A stretch of DNA of 64,000 nt. Source: DATGZX01 sp035296965. Lineage in GTDB: Bacteria; Planctomycetota; Planctomycetia; Gemmatales; Gemmataceae. The stretch is taken from NCBI GenBank assembly GCA_035296965.1, contig DATGZX010000339.1:11463-75462 (forward strand), in the 5' to 3' direction. Position numbers and translations under genes: made by a program. Position 1 is the first letter of the stretch; every line of letters begins with the position of its first letter. This document shows positions 35,401 to 43,458 of the stretch, one piece after another. The notes beneath the pieces are model-generated. The model searched no databases and was not told where the DNA came from. It saw only the letters and a program-made list of their open reading frames with translations.

Positions 35401-37988
35401 CGCCCGTCGGCTGCGGCCCAGGCGAAGCGTTGGTCCCACGTCCGACGGGCGCGCTCCTCGGCCTTGGCGACCAGCGCTCCGGCGAGTTCCGAGATCAGCC
35501 GATAAACCGTTGCGAAACCGGCTTCCGGGCGATCACCCAGCGTGCTGCCGCGCACGACTTCGAGAATGCGCAGCGCCACCTGCTGGGCGTAACGGGCCAA
35601 CATCTCCAGATATTCGGCACGAGCGCGATCGACCGTGCGCGGCTCGCGGGCCAGCGCCGCGTCGAACTCCGCCAGCTTGCCGTCCAGTTTCTCCAAAAGT
35701 GCGGTCAGCTCGCCGATTTCGGCTGTGTCCTGGCCGTTCAAAGGAATCGGCTTGGCCGACTGCCAGTGTTCGCCCAATTCGCGCGTGATTGATTCCCAAC
35801 GATCGAGAATCCGCGGCATGACCGGGCGCACGGAACCGGAGGCATTGACGGCGTTCAGCAAGCGCGTCACGACGGGGGTGCCGACGGGGTATATGAAGCG
35901 GTGCAGCCCGTCGCGGCCCCAGTCCACGAGGTCGCTCGTCCGCCAGCACGTTTCACACTTGATGCAGTTCTCGAAATTCACGACGACCTGAAGCTGGCCC
36001 TGGGGGCTGACCCGTGCTTCGTAAACGCGTGCCGGACAGACGTGCCAGAGCCCCTTTTGCGCGACAGAGTTCTTGTTGGCGAGGGACTTGGGCCAGAGCA
36101 CGTGGATATGGGATGCCTTCACGCTCTGGTACGCAAGTTGAGCCAGGCGTGCTTCCCAATGCTGCTGAGCCGGTGCCAGCAGCTTGGTCAGATCCCCGGC
36201 CTGGCCGGCGGCGAAGGCGTAACGGGGGTAAAGGCCCCGGGGACCGGAGCGCCGACCTCGAAATAGCCCAAGAAAGCGGTCCAACCCAGCAGAAACCGTG
36301 CCGCTGATTGCTGCGGCAAGCAGGAACGCGCCGGCCGCCAGCACATCGAGCATGTTGATTTGCCGCAGCAGGAGCTGGCTGGTTTCGGGAAGCTTCGTGG
36401 ATAGGGGCGTATCGTCGTTGGTGTACACTTTGCGCGCGGCCGACGCCAGCACGGGAGAAAGACGCGTGAACCAGCGCCGCCAGGTGGGTGGCACTCCCGC
36501 AGGCCCGCTGTCCCCATCGACCATGTAATGCAGGCTGATCTTTCCCGCGGGCGGCAGGTTCGCGCGTGGACTGCGCGCCAGGTCCCGCATGGCATTGATC
36601 GTGCCATCCAGGAGCAGCCGGCCGAGCGCCGGCCGGCTCACGACTTCGCGCAACCGCAGCGCGCGCACAAGATGGCGCAGGTCCGTGCGCATGGCCCGCC
36701 ACTCGGCTGGCCCCGCAACATCGCGCACCAGGCGCAGCCAGTTGAACCACTTGGTCAGGAACCAGGGTCGCGGCCGGGTCCAAACATAGGCGGTGCCCAA
36801 GGCCAGGTCGAGGTTTCGTCCGAAGAAGACCTGGGTCTTCTTCACATAGGCCGGCCAACTGCGGAGCAGATCGACGTCTTGCCAGTAGTGTGTGCGCTGC
36901 AGCGGCTCCAGATAATGACGGCGCAGATTCTCGCGCGAGAATTGGCCACCTTCCGCGCGAATGCGGCGGGCCGCCTGGGTCACCAGTAGACCCATCGCGG
37001 TGGCGGGGCCAGTGAAATTGGGATAGGGGAAATCGATGCCAACGGCGCTTGCCGCTCCGCCGATCGCCAGGCCCTCATCGATCAGATTCGGGATATCCCG
37101 GGCCCCGCCCCCACGAATGATCTTGGCACCGAACGCGCCGCGTTTGCCCTCGCGAAACCAGGGCCGCAAAGCCGGCAGGTTTTCGAACCACTCCATGAGC
37201 AGGTTCGGATCGCCTTCGAAGTGCTCGCGCAGATTGTCCGCCGGCAGCACCAGCCCCACGGAGAGGCTTTGCCGGTTCGTGTAAACGAAGCCGCCCATGT
37301 TCAGATGGACCGCCTGGCCGCGCAAGGTACCGTTGCGCAGCAGCATCTCGTATGCGACGCCATCCTTCGAGCCGACGTCGAACAGGTCTTCGATCGCACC
37401 GGGGGGCAGCTCGATGATCTGCTTGATTCCCTGGAGAAACTTGGGCGATTCGCGTTGGTCGGTAAAGCGTTCGTAGCCCTCGCGGGTAACCAGGTGAGAG
37501 GCGTCGCCTTCGGCCAGGAATACAAGGTCGCCGTAGAGCGCGCCGCGATTCGTGCAGACGCCGATGACCTGTCCCCTGTCGCGGATCAGGCTTTCCACGG
37601 TGGTGTTGGCCAGCAGCGCCACGCCTAGTTTCAAGGCTACCTGGGCCAGGTGATGGTCGAAGATCGGCCTGAGCACGGTGTAGCAATTGCGAAAGGCACT
37701 GGAGTCGCGGTACTTCATGCCCAGCAGACTGTGGCCATCGCAGGCGAAGAACCCGCGCTCAACCAGGCGCCGCTCCCAGGCCAGCGCCTCGACTCCCTCG
37801 GCTCCGAGAATGTCGGGGTGGGCCAGGTTCTCGCAGAAATACACACAGCCGGACCAGTTCTCGGCTCCGGGGTAAGCAGCCGCTTCGATGGCAGCCACTG
37901 CGAACCCGGCCCGAGCCAGGCCAATGGCGGCAGTCAGCCCGGCCGCCCCGGCACCCACGACGACAACATCATAATTACTGGCACTCAT
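29475..37988 (-). CDS. 2837-aa fusion: ETF-quinone oxidoreductase + two acyl-CoA dehydrogenases + ETF beta + ETF alpha
   Basis: One uninterrupted frame. 1-480: FAD oxidoreductase of ETF:QO type (VVVGAGAAGLTAA at 9-21, GLAIGGAASAVGIDFPYPN at 306-324). 545-575: one hydrophobic helix. 640-690: ETF:QO 4Fe-4S part, four cysteines in CPARVYE (651) and CIKCETC (675, 678, 681). 740-860: helical linker. 860-1265: first acyl-CoA dehydrogenase-like domain; it keeps GGTGYSEDDILAKFYRDA but has FLGPTNVD where catalytic YEGTNEI is expected, so it is probably inactive. 1270-1400: helical linker. 1455-2045: second acyl-CoA dehydrogenase with ALTEPSAGSD, MWITNG and catalytic Glu in IYEGTNEIQ (about 2020), plus a 110-residue insertion. 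2195-2400: ETF beta. 2470-2820: ETF alpha with QIGQSGVSVNPQL and GVSGAPQHL. It should pass electrons from acyl-CoA to quinone. Confidence 0.9.
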   Translation of the reverse strand: MSASNYDVVVVGAGAAGLTAAIGLARAGFAVAAIEAAAYPGAENWSGCVYFCENLAHPDILGAEGVEALAWERRLVERGFFACDGHSLLGMKYRDSSAFRNCYTVLRPIFDHHLAQVALKLGVALLANTTVESLIRDRGQVIGVCTNRGALYGDLVFLAEGDASHLVTREGYERFTDQRESPKFLQGIKQIIELPPGAIEDLFDVGSKDGVAYEMLLRNGTLRGQAVHLNMGGFVYTNRQSLSVGLVLPADNLREHFEGDPNLLMEWFENLPALRPWFREGKRGAFGAKIIRGGGARDIPNLIDEGLAIGGAASAVGIDFPYPNFTGPATAMGLLVTQAARRIRAEGGQFSRENLRRHYLEPLQRTHYWQDVDLLRSWPAYVKKTQVFFGRNLDLALGTAYVWTRPRPWFLTKWFNWLRLVRDVAGPAEWRAMRTDLRHLVRALRLREVVSRPALGRLLLDGTINAMRDLARSPRANLPPAGKISLHYMVDGDSGPAGVPPTWRRWFTRLSPVLASAARKVYTNDDTPLSTKLPETSQLLLRQINMLDVLAAGAFLLAAAISGTVSAGLDRFLGLFRGRRSGPRGLYPRYAFAAGQAGDLTKLLAPAQQHWEARLAQLAYQSVKASHIHVLWPKSLANKNSVAQKGLWHVCPARVYEARVSPQGQLQVVVNFENCIKCETCWRTSDLVDWGRDGLHRFIYPVGTPVVTRLLNAVNASGSVRPVMPRILDRWESITRELGEHWQSAKPIPLNGQDTAEIGELTALLEKLDGKLAEFDAALAREPRTVDRARAEYLEMLARYAQQVALRILEVVRGSTLGDRPEAGFATVYRLISELAGALVAKAEERARRTWDQRFAWAAADGRQLRQYHLTGLRRLLHLLTQFVPVAPLEPDRSRFWLQAEDDAAGLAGKMGEWLARLDAVFPPGAWRDIDRQVPLTTAQDAALRDLISQVPVVDAGELTRTMHPPLRKALLAELGRRDPSLAFRVASHLWARDLARLHTTAPSFVEAADRWTRGAEWTCFAAIEAAQMQGAGWKGEALFVPAGNVKALLLLVGNQLVIVPSGTRGLRLEALPSLGLRGAGLERVYLDNMVLPETKAGADYDRVGRVWKVLSAADLTSIAFGMADQLCQRAIAHATGRVQFPGLFHDEESRDPIGKFGAVKKMVAQMSARRYLIETLDHALSPTDFSSSSVERAGLVKAVAAEALGSAPGSLSYNAGQVFGGTGYSEDDILAKFYRDAAAWRFLGPTNVDAYCQHGEQLVRSWHPDGRRLASFNHEAQLFDQLAQRKALQAELDEVRVLRSRLRSLVNDWQNARKERTTSPFGNDDGASLGPVGLAEITEHVARQNAHLLAAKALILRTHARLEHSLDAETEMALVRVWLEEAAVALEDFESMVRQRLIPFVGRSGQPLVNPSAGPAITKYDDYLAAPCPYDSGDFLGVPTDLAQPRFVPEMIEADPELAARDQKIRELLTGHFGKPRGDGLLYERHIERQHRPDAEDLDFCRKHGFFRMPIPKELGGEGERKIDYYLLITNAQRLVDVGVSLTIQASTSIGTTPILLARDKDLPKAQKDLAPFLGDPSLQRDVRKRLEKLVEMLPASPKRAEPAYKELNKRLEQSVLAQTVLRTLFHRFVLSWQQAGRARRQFDPAGMGTHLREALTHWTEACARAEEMHAELGRRREACDVYLRWIASGQISAFALTEPSAGSDTARVATRARLCSVAVEKESDGVLRFVPAGSDQPRYLIDARRLEFRPAGVFYRWSESADAAPIHFDEYDYETDDPSRTRSYEHGKRRVHFTDIAQLREREGKLSYDYWEMNGAKMWITNGRMAGVMSLYAKTEEGVTGFMVDRHAEGFLVGKDEAKLGQLGSPTNELALQAVRVPRENVLGLEGRGQVNALETLNVGRAGLAMTAVAQMAGLIERSRAFAQAVYGEIPHWAAWRLQRMEEDQFSAEALAHEVIGRFEHPQTKSVRMESAISKMLASELLHRVIEFAEDIHGIAGQTQLHLVEKRKRDARILNIYEGTNEIQRFFILKDLASEVAPRWSRKSVACLPDFLGREALEMEALKGDVRQRISAALETFGQELWQNPNLQANCFLLAESAAWLKAADSTLGRLAWLERQAQADESAEPSPKLDLASRALARCNNEVRHRLHRFDEELAHLRRGYYAPEVRAASLLFDRRETALRAPRVSSHIELPLSILVVVEPTITAPHPQVVGGRLLESHWTLSDADRSALETALRLRDQAAAPVTMQVMAVGPRGHAQVLREALSLGADRVRLVVSDGEGLTPDSAAAALAAVQDAANSFDVILGGIGSADGEEGLLVQLTAAALGTSYAGRAEHVTVRKTKTEQDAYLVDVSGRRQKVRALPLAVAIEAGLPLRPFTIDGYLSGLAGAVEMERWPRRVSPQIVFFQNASQADRTGPAEEQPHPLSPQGAAQFALGRIGLAGTLSATAEDFSGDIEQVAHPSLLDKRVVAVLAADQEGRLQPAAANTLRAAGLIAGVERAELTALLIVPRAEESQRRAVGQILALECPNVVLLPAENGESAAEVNSRLLKECWPILEAQPRAVIGEPWTEEAFAVLHVQEGEASRAALRIRRVFMEKDQVLIESAQAGGRLRAREALSWASDGTWYISLTSTAEVPGERVPVTTAAPRVERWTPRLERFYARGDIQRLLDELKLDTGLVSLTDADFIIDVGFGVGNRDGHEAVIEPLEQALRQLGVRGLVVGGSRKVTEELHLLPADRQIGQSGVSVNPQLLLAIGVSGAPQHLNYIGSRARILAFNRDPDAPLMTLNQRQPKPRVYPVIGDLFDTVPAFIAALRQEAPGKAPAPDQSEVITTA

Positions 37989-38046
37989 CGACGGCCCTCT
38001 TTGGCTGCGCGACCACTCCCTTACGGATCAATTCTCCGCGCGCAGA

Positions 38047-40248
38047 CTACCGTTGCGGCACGACAGTTTCCTTCCCTGCCAGATCTTTGAGCGCAGCGCA
38101 AGGTTCGAAGCGCGGCCCAAGGCGCCGCGCCAGCTCCGACAGTTTATGCACCACCTCGGGGAATCCACGGTCCGCCCCGTAGGTCAGAGGCCCACCTCGG
38201 TGGGGCGCCCAGCCGGTGCCCATGATCATGGCCAGGTCGATCGCGTCGGCGTCCGCGGCCAGGCCCTCTCCCAAGCAGGCAGCGGCCTCGTTGACCATGA
38301 GCAGGACCATTCGCTCGCGTGCTTGCTGCATCTGCACCGCCGGCGGCAGACCGGCCAACAATTGGCGCTCGCTCGATGCCGAATCCTTTGGCAATAACGC
38401 CCCGACTCCACGATTGATCTTCTTTTTCTTGCCGCGATGCAGGTAGAAACCCTGACCAGACTTTTGCCCCAGCCAGCCCTTCGCCTGCATTTGCACGAAG
38501 AGCTGCCTCATCCCCTCGAAACCCATGGATGCACTCAGGCGGTCGGCAAACACCGGCTGCACGGCCTGGCCAACGTGGGCGGCCACGTCGAGTCCCACCT
38601 GGTCGAGCATTTCAAAAGGACCCATGGGCATACCAAATCGGCGCATCGCCTTGTCCATTCTCTCGATGGGCACGCCCTCCGCCGCCAGAACCACCGCCTC
38701 GAACAGGTAGGGCATCAGGATGCGGTTGACGACGAACCCAGGGCTATCTTGCACGACAACGGGCATTTTGCCCAGGGCCGTGGACCACTGCACCAGGGTG
38801 GCAACCGCCTGATCGCTAGTCGCCGGGGCCCGAACCACCTCAACGAGCGGCATCTTGTGCACTGGGTTGAAAAAATGGAGGCCGGCCACGCGTTCGGGAT
38901 GCTGGAGCCCTTGCTGAATTTGAGTAACGGACAGCGAGGAGGTGTTCGTCGCCAGAATGGCGGATGGACGAGCACGCTGCTCGAGTTCGCGGAAGACGGA
39001 GCGTTTCAGCTCCATGTCTTCGAGTACTGCCTCAACAACCAAGTCGACTTCGCCCAGCCCCTCCCATTTGGTCGTGCCGTGCACGGCAGCGAGCTGTTTG
39101 CGGGCAGCATCCTCCGTCATCACTCGACTCGCGACCGCCTTGTCAAACAGGGCCTTGATTTTCTGCATCCCGGCCGCGAGCGCAGCGTCGTTAACTTCTT
39201 GAACGACGACGTCGCAACCGCGAACGGCCGCCAATTGCGCAATGCCCGCGCCCATGGAGCCGGCGCCAATCAAGGCAACGCGCCGGATCGACTCCGAGGA
39301 GCCGGTTGCTGATTTCTCAGGCGACTTGGAGGGTTTTTCGCTTAGCAAAAAGAGCTTCACCAGGTTTCGGCAGGCAGGAGTGATTGCCAGACGCGCGATG
39401 GCCTCTCGTTCGGCCTTCAGCCCGGCCGCTAAACCTTCGCTCAAGCCGGTGCGGACCGCGCGCAACGCTTCCGCGGGAGCCGGCATGTCCTCGGGCACCC
39501 GTTTCTGCATTACTCTCTCGGCGACACGATACACCAGCCAGCGCCCCGCAGGAGTCGATTCCAGGAAGCGCTGCCGCCAGGTGCGGAGCGGCAATCTCAT
39601 GAGCGGCCTTTTGCCATGCTCAATAGCACGGTCGATCAGGACATTCAGCTTGGCAGCCAGCTCCGCTTCCGACTTTGCCAACTCATCCGCCAATCCCCAG
39701 CGGAGCGCTTGCTGCGCGGTCAACCTGCGCATCTGCAAAATCACCTGCAGTGCCCGTTCCAGGCCTACGGCCCGCGGCAAACGTTGTGTTCCTCCCCAGC
39801 CCGGCAAAAGCCCCAGCCCGATCTCCGGCAAGCCGAGCTGTGTCTTGGGATGGTCGAGCGCCAGCCGATAATCGCACGCCAGGGCAAACTCGAGACCACC
39901 ACCCAGGCACGGGCCGTGGACGAGCGCGATCGTGGGTACGCGCAGAGCGGCGAACTTGTTGAATGCTTCTTGCCCGCGCGCGGAGATTTCCAGGGCATCT
40001 TCGGAGCCACGCAACGCAGTGAATGCTTTGATGTCTGCCCCTGCCATGAAACCGGTGCTTTTGTCGCTCCGCACTGCGAGGACCTGGATCTTCTTCTCCT
40101 CCTCGACGTAGCTAAGAGCGTCCTCGAGGTCCGCAAACACCTGGCTCGTGAACACGTTCATGGTCCGATCGGGAACGTCGATGCGGAGCGATGCAATGCC
40201 GTCTGGGCGCTCTTCGATGCGAAGAGTGGTACGTTGGAAACCCGCCAT
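38047..40248 (-). CDS. fadJ: Enoyl-CoA hydratase / 3-hydroxyacyl-CoA dehydrogenase (FadJ/FadB type)
   Basis: 733 aa from ATG 40248 (AAGGAG nine bases upstream; another ATG two codons earlier is too close to it). The crotonase domain comes first: DKSTGFMAGADIKAF (oxyanion loop) and HGPCLGGGLEFALACDYRLA with PEIGLGLLPGWGGTQRLPR holding the catalytic Glu. The NAD domain begins at RRVALIGAGSMGAGIAQLAAVRG and includes TNTSSLSVTQI and HFFNPVHKMPLVEVV, followed by C-terminal domains (GFVVNRILMPYL, KSGQGFY). It catalyses hydration and NAD-dependent oxidation, steps 2 and 3 of beta-oxidation. It lies between the thiolase (28-base gap) and the fusion gene (58-base gap). Confidence 0.95.
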   Translation of the reverse strand: MAGFQRTTLRIEERPDGIASLRIDVPDRTMNVFTSQVFADLEDALSYVEEEKKIQVLAVRSDKSTGFMAGADIKAFTALRGSEDALEISARGQEAFNKFAALRVPTIALVHGPCLGGGLEFALACDYRLALDHPKTQLGLPEIGLGLLPGWGGTQRLPRAVGLERALQVILQMRRLTAQQALRWGLADELAKSEAELAAKLNVLIDRAIEHGKRPLMRLPLRTWRQRFLESTPAGRWLVYRVAERVMQKRVPEDMPAPAEALRAVRTGLSEGLAAGLKAEREAIARLAITPACRNLVKLFLLSEKPSKSPEKSATGSSESIRRVALIGAGSMGAGIAQLAAVRGCDVVVQEVNDAALAAGMQKIKALFDKAVASRVMTEDAARKQLAAVHGTTKWEGLGEVDLVVEAVLEDMELKRSVFRELEQRARPSAILATNTSSLSVTQIQQGLQHPERVAGLHFFNPVHKMPLVEVVRAPATSDQAVATLVQWSTALGKMPVVVQDSPGFVVNRILMPYLFEAVVLAAEGVPIERMDKAMRRFGMPMGPFEMLDQVGLDVAAHVGQAVQPVFADRLSASMGFEGMRQLFVQMQAKGWLGQKSGQGFYLHRGKKKKINRGVGALLPKDSASSERQLLAGLPPAVQMQQARERMVLLMVNEAAACLGEGLAADADAIDLAMIMGTGWAPHRGGPLTYGADRGFPEVVHKLSELARRLGPRFEPCAALKDLAGKETVVPQR

Positions 40249-40276
40249 GATCATGAACTCCTTGGAATGAGGCGGG

Positions 40277-41557
40277 CTAGGTCGTCTCCAGCAATAGGGC
40301 AGCTCCCTGTCCCCCGCCGACACAGAGCGTCGCCAATCCACGCCGCATCCCGCGGCGGCGCAGCTCCTTCAGCAGCGTGATCACCAACCGCGTCCCCGTG
40401 GCGCCGACGGGGTGGCCCAGGGCAATGGCGCCGCCATTGACATTAAGACGCTCCCGATCGAGCGTGCCCAGCGCCTCGCTGCGCCCGAGCTGCTCCTGCG
40501 CGAAGGAGCGGGATGCGAATGCTCTTTCGTTCGCGATCATCTGCGCCGCGAATGCCTCGTTCATCTCGATGAGATCGATGTCCTTCAGGCTTAGCTCCAC
40601 GCCCTGCAACAGCTTGCTGGTCGCAAACACGGGCCCAAGCCCCATCCTTCTCGGATCACACCCAGCATAACGATATGCGCGGAGATAGCCGAGCGGCTTT
40701 CGGCCCTCCGCTCGCGCTTTTTCGCCGGGCATCAGCAACACGGCCGCCGCGCCGTCGGTGATCGAGCACGAATTGCCGACCGTGACGGTGCCGTCTTTCT
40801 TGAAATAAGGCTTCAGTTTGGCCAACGCTTCGAGGCTCTGCTCTGCGCGCGGACCGACATCTTGTTTCACCTCTTCTTCCGCAAGGTCGGTCCCGATGGG
40901 GCAAATTTCTTCGCTCAGGACGCAACGATTCTGGGCCGCGACAGTCCGACGATGGCTATCCAGGGCGAATTCGTCCTGTTCACGGCGCGTGATCCCAAAA
41001 TCCTCGGCCAGCACCTCCGCCGTTTCTCCCATGATCAATCCGGAAAAGGGGTCGGTCAGGCCCAACTTCACCCCGGGAACCGGCCTGAAGTGCCGTGGCC
41101 GAAACCGCAGCATCGTTCCCAGGCGCCGCCACCAGGTCCTGGACCGAGCAAGGCGCAAGAACAGGTCCATCGCCTCGGAGCTGTAAAGCAACGGGATCTG
41201 GCTCATCGATTCGGTGCCGCCCGCCAGCACGGTCGATGCTTCCCCAAGCTGAATCAACTGTGCGCCCGTGGTGATTGCTTCCATGCCGGAGGCACAATTG
41301 CGCTGGACGGTGTGCGCAGTGCGGTCCTGAGGGATGCCGGCGAATAAGGCGATCACGCGCGCGATGTTGGCCGCATCGGGAGGGATGGCAACATTGCCGA
41401 AAACAACTTGATCGATCTGCTCGGGAGCAACGGCCGCCCGCTCCAGAACTCCTCGGGTGACGGCTACGCCAAGTTGATAGGCCGGGACGGCGGCCAGCGG
41501 ACCAAATGCTTTGGCGAACGGAGTGCGAATGCCGTCGACAATCGCGATGTCAAGCAT
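40277..41557 (-). CDS. fadA: Acetyl-CoA acyltransferase (thiolase)
   Basis: 426 aa from ATG 41557 (MLDIAIVDGIRTPFAKAFG); a TTG eight codons earlier is less likely. Catalytic features: nucleophile Cys in QRNCASGMEAI, His in NGGAIALGHPVGATGTRL and the second Cys in TLCVGGGQGAALL. DLIEMNEAFAAQMIA is also a thiolase signature. It performs the last beta-oxidation step, cleaving 3-ketoacyl-CoA with CoA to acetyl-CoA. The length and internal loop fit the FadI/FadA degradative class. It is followed 28 bases later by the hydratase/dehydrogenase gene, giving the usual two-gene unit, here extended by the fusion and lipase genes. Confidence 0.96.
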   Translation of the reverse strand: MLDIAIVDGIRTPFAKAFGPLAAVPAYQLGVAVTRGVLERAAVAPEQIDQVVFGNVAIPPDAANIARVIALFAGIPQDRTAHTVQRNCASGMEAITTGAQLIQLGEASTVLAGGTESMSQIPLLYSSEAMDLFLRLARSRTWWRRLGTMLRFRPRHFRPVPGVKLGLTDPFSGLIMGETAEVLAEDFGITRREQDEFALDSHRRTVAAQNRCVLSEEICPIGTDLAEEEVKQDVGPRAEQSLEALAKLKPYFKKDGTVTVGNSCSITDGAAAVLLMPGEKARAEGRKPLGYLRAYRYAGCDPRRMGLGPVFATSKLLQGVELSLKDIDLIEMNEAFAAQMIANERAFASRSFAQEQLGRSEALGTLDRERLNVNGGAIALGHPVGATGTRLVITLLKELRRRGMRRGLATLCVGGGQGAALLLETT

Positions 41558-41730
41558 GGAACACCCTTGGGAAAGGCTCAAGGAGCGGTATCGCCGAATG
41601 GAAATCCCCGGTTCCTTGAGTGGTTGGAGCGTGCTCGCCCAAGACTATGATAGTAGGCACTAACAAGGGCGGCAGCGTGGTGCCGCCTTCTTCCCCTTCG
41701 ATTTGGGATGAAAAGGGCTTTGTACTGCCG

Positions 41731-43458
41731 CTATGGACCGGTCGCCGGGCTGCTGCCGCCGTTTTCCCGGAGCCGGCGGCGCTGCACTTTGCCAAGAAAG
41801 TTCTTGGGAAGTTCCCGGACAATTTCGATTTGCCGCGGACGCTTTTGTTTACCTAGATGCTGCTGGCAGTGACGTTCCAAAGCTGCGAGGTCGAGCCCCT
41901 TCTCCTCGCGCGGCACGACCAAGGCCTTGATGATCTCGCCCCGTTCCGGGTCTGGAACGCCGATCACCGCGGCCTCGGCCACGGCAGGAAAGGCGCGCAG
42001 CACCTCCTCAACCTCGGCCGGGTACACCAGGAAGCCGGACGTCTTGATGATGTCCTTCTTGCGATCCACGATCGTGAAATAGCCATCGCGGTCGCGGCGG
42101 GCCAGGTCACCGGTATAAAGCCAGCCGCCCCGCAGCGCTCGAGCCGTTTCTTCAGGGTTGTTGAAGTATCCCTTCATCACCTGCGGGCCGCGCACCACCA
42201 GCTCGCCGACGGCGCCGATGGGCAGCTCTTCCAGCCCCGCGGCCTGGTCCATGATACGCGCCTCGGTGTCCGGCAAAGGTAGACCGACCGTGCCGGAGCG
42301 GTTGCGCTCGTCCAGCGGATTGACGTGAGTGACCGGGCTCGCTTCCGACAAGCCGTAGCCTTCAACCACGCTATGGGCGCCGTAGCTCTCGAACTTCTGG
42401 CGGAGCGACTGGTCGAGAGCCGAGGCGCCCGACATGACCGCTCGGACGAAGGACAGGTCCCGCGGCCGCTCTTGCAGTTCCCGAATAAACGCCGTCAGCA
42501 TGGCAGGGACTGCGGGAATCAGGCTGATGCGCTGCTCTTCGATCAGATCGAGGACCGCCTTGGTTTCGAAGCGCGGATAGAGATGAATTGTCGCACCCGA
42601 GACCAAGCTGGCGGTGACGCACACGGACAGTCCATAGGCATGGAAGAAGGGCAGCACGCCGAGCACATTTTCCGTACCGTCCTCACCCCTGCTCCACGCG
42701 CGCAGCTGAACGGCATTGGCAACCAGGTTGCGATGGGTCAGCATGACCGCCTTGGGTGAAGCCGTGGTTCCCCCGGTGGGAGCAAACAGGGCGACATCTT
42801 CCTCCGGAACGATTTGCGGAGCCAGGTTTCGAGGAGCGGTGCGTACCAGGTGATCGAAGCGGTGGACGTTGGCATCGTTGCGCAGTCGCAAGGGACCATT
42901 CCGGCGCAGTCTCTCGACGCGGTACAACCAGCCTCGCCAAGGCGCCATCCGCTCCGCCAGCGACGTCACCACAAGGTGTTCCAGCGGCCCGTGCTCGAGC
43001 GCGCCCATAAGCGCCGGGGCAAGCAGGTCGAGAGTGACCACGATGTGGCAGCCGGTCCGCTCCAGCCATTTGCTCAACTCTTCCGCCACCATCAACGGGC
43101 TGAGCTGCAAGACGGTCGCGCCGGTGAGCCAGGTGGCCTGCAGGGCGGCCAGATACTCCGGGATGTTCGGCAAGAGCATGCCGACGCGCCGGCCCGGCTT
43201 GGCGCCCAGGTTTGCCAGCGCGGTAGCGAGCCGGCGCGCCTGGTCCGTGAGCTGGGCGTACGTGGTCGCCTTGCCATAGAGCGTGCACGCGGCCCGGGTG
43301 GGGAAACGCTGCGCGGCCAGATCCATCAAGCCGCTCACGGAAATGTTCGGGTAGGGAAGCGATGACGGGACGTCACACGGATAGGCGTCAAGCCAGACGC
43401 GTTGCCAAAGCGGCTCTGCCGGTGTACGGGGCCCCGGTGCGAAGCCGGGATGTTCCAT
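41731..43458 (-). CDS. fadD: Long-chain fatty acid--CoA ligase (AMP-forming)
   Basis: 575 aa with GGAGGAAGAGGG before ATG. An ANL-family adenylating enzyme: the P-loop-like FAPTGGTTASPKAVMLTH, VEGYGLSEASPVTH, the DTEARIMD to GELVVRGPQVMKGYFNNPEETA stretch, the GWLYTGDLARRDRDGYFTIVDRKKDIIKTSGFLVYPAEVEEVL hinge region and the C-terminal KRPRQIEIVRELPKNFLGKVQRRRLRE with the catalytic Lys. It activates a fatty acid to acyl-CoA, the entry step to the pathway. It is the first gene of the degradation cluster. A 173-base gap separates it from the thiolase, with a GC hairpin in between, so the downstream genes may have a separate start or reduced read-through. Confidence 0.94.
   Translation of the reverse strand: MEHPGFAPGPRTPAEPLWQRVWLDAYPCDVPSSLPYPNISVSGLMDLAAQRFPTRAACTLYGKATTYAQLTDQARRLATALANLGAKPGRRVGMLLPNIPEYLAALQATWLTGATVLQLSPLMVAEELSKWLERTGCHIVVTLDLLAPALMGALEHGPLEHLVVTSLAERMAPWRGWLYRVERLRRNGPLRLRNDANVHRFDHLVRTAPRNLAPQIVPEEDVALFAPTGGTTASPKAVMLTHRNLVANAVQLRAWSRGEDGTENVLGVLPFFHAYGLSVCVTASLVSGATIHLYPRFETKAVLDLIEEQRISLIPAVPAMLTAFIRELQERPRDLSFVRAVMSGASALDQSLRQKFESYGAHSVVEGYGLSEASPVTHVNPLDERNRSGTVGLPLPDTEARIMDQAAGLEELPIGAVGELVVRGPQVMKGYFNNPEETARALRGGWLYTGDLARRDRDGYFTIVDRKKDIIKTSGFLVYPAEVEEVLRAFPAVAEAAVIGVPDPERGEIIKALVVPREEKGLDLAALERHCQQHLGKQKRPRQIEIVRELPKNFLGKVQRRRLRENGGSSPATGP

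Noticed and set aside
41668..41687. GGCGGCA...TGCCGCC hairpin between thiolase and acyl-CoA ligase
   Set aside because: Noted as a 7-bp stem, but the T-run on the minus strand is too weak to call a terminator with confidence.
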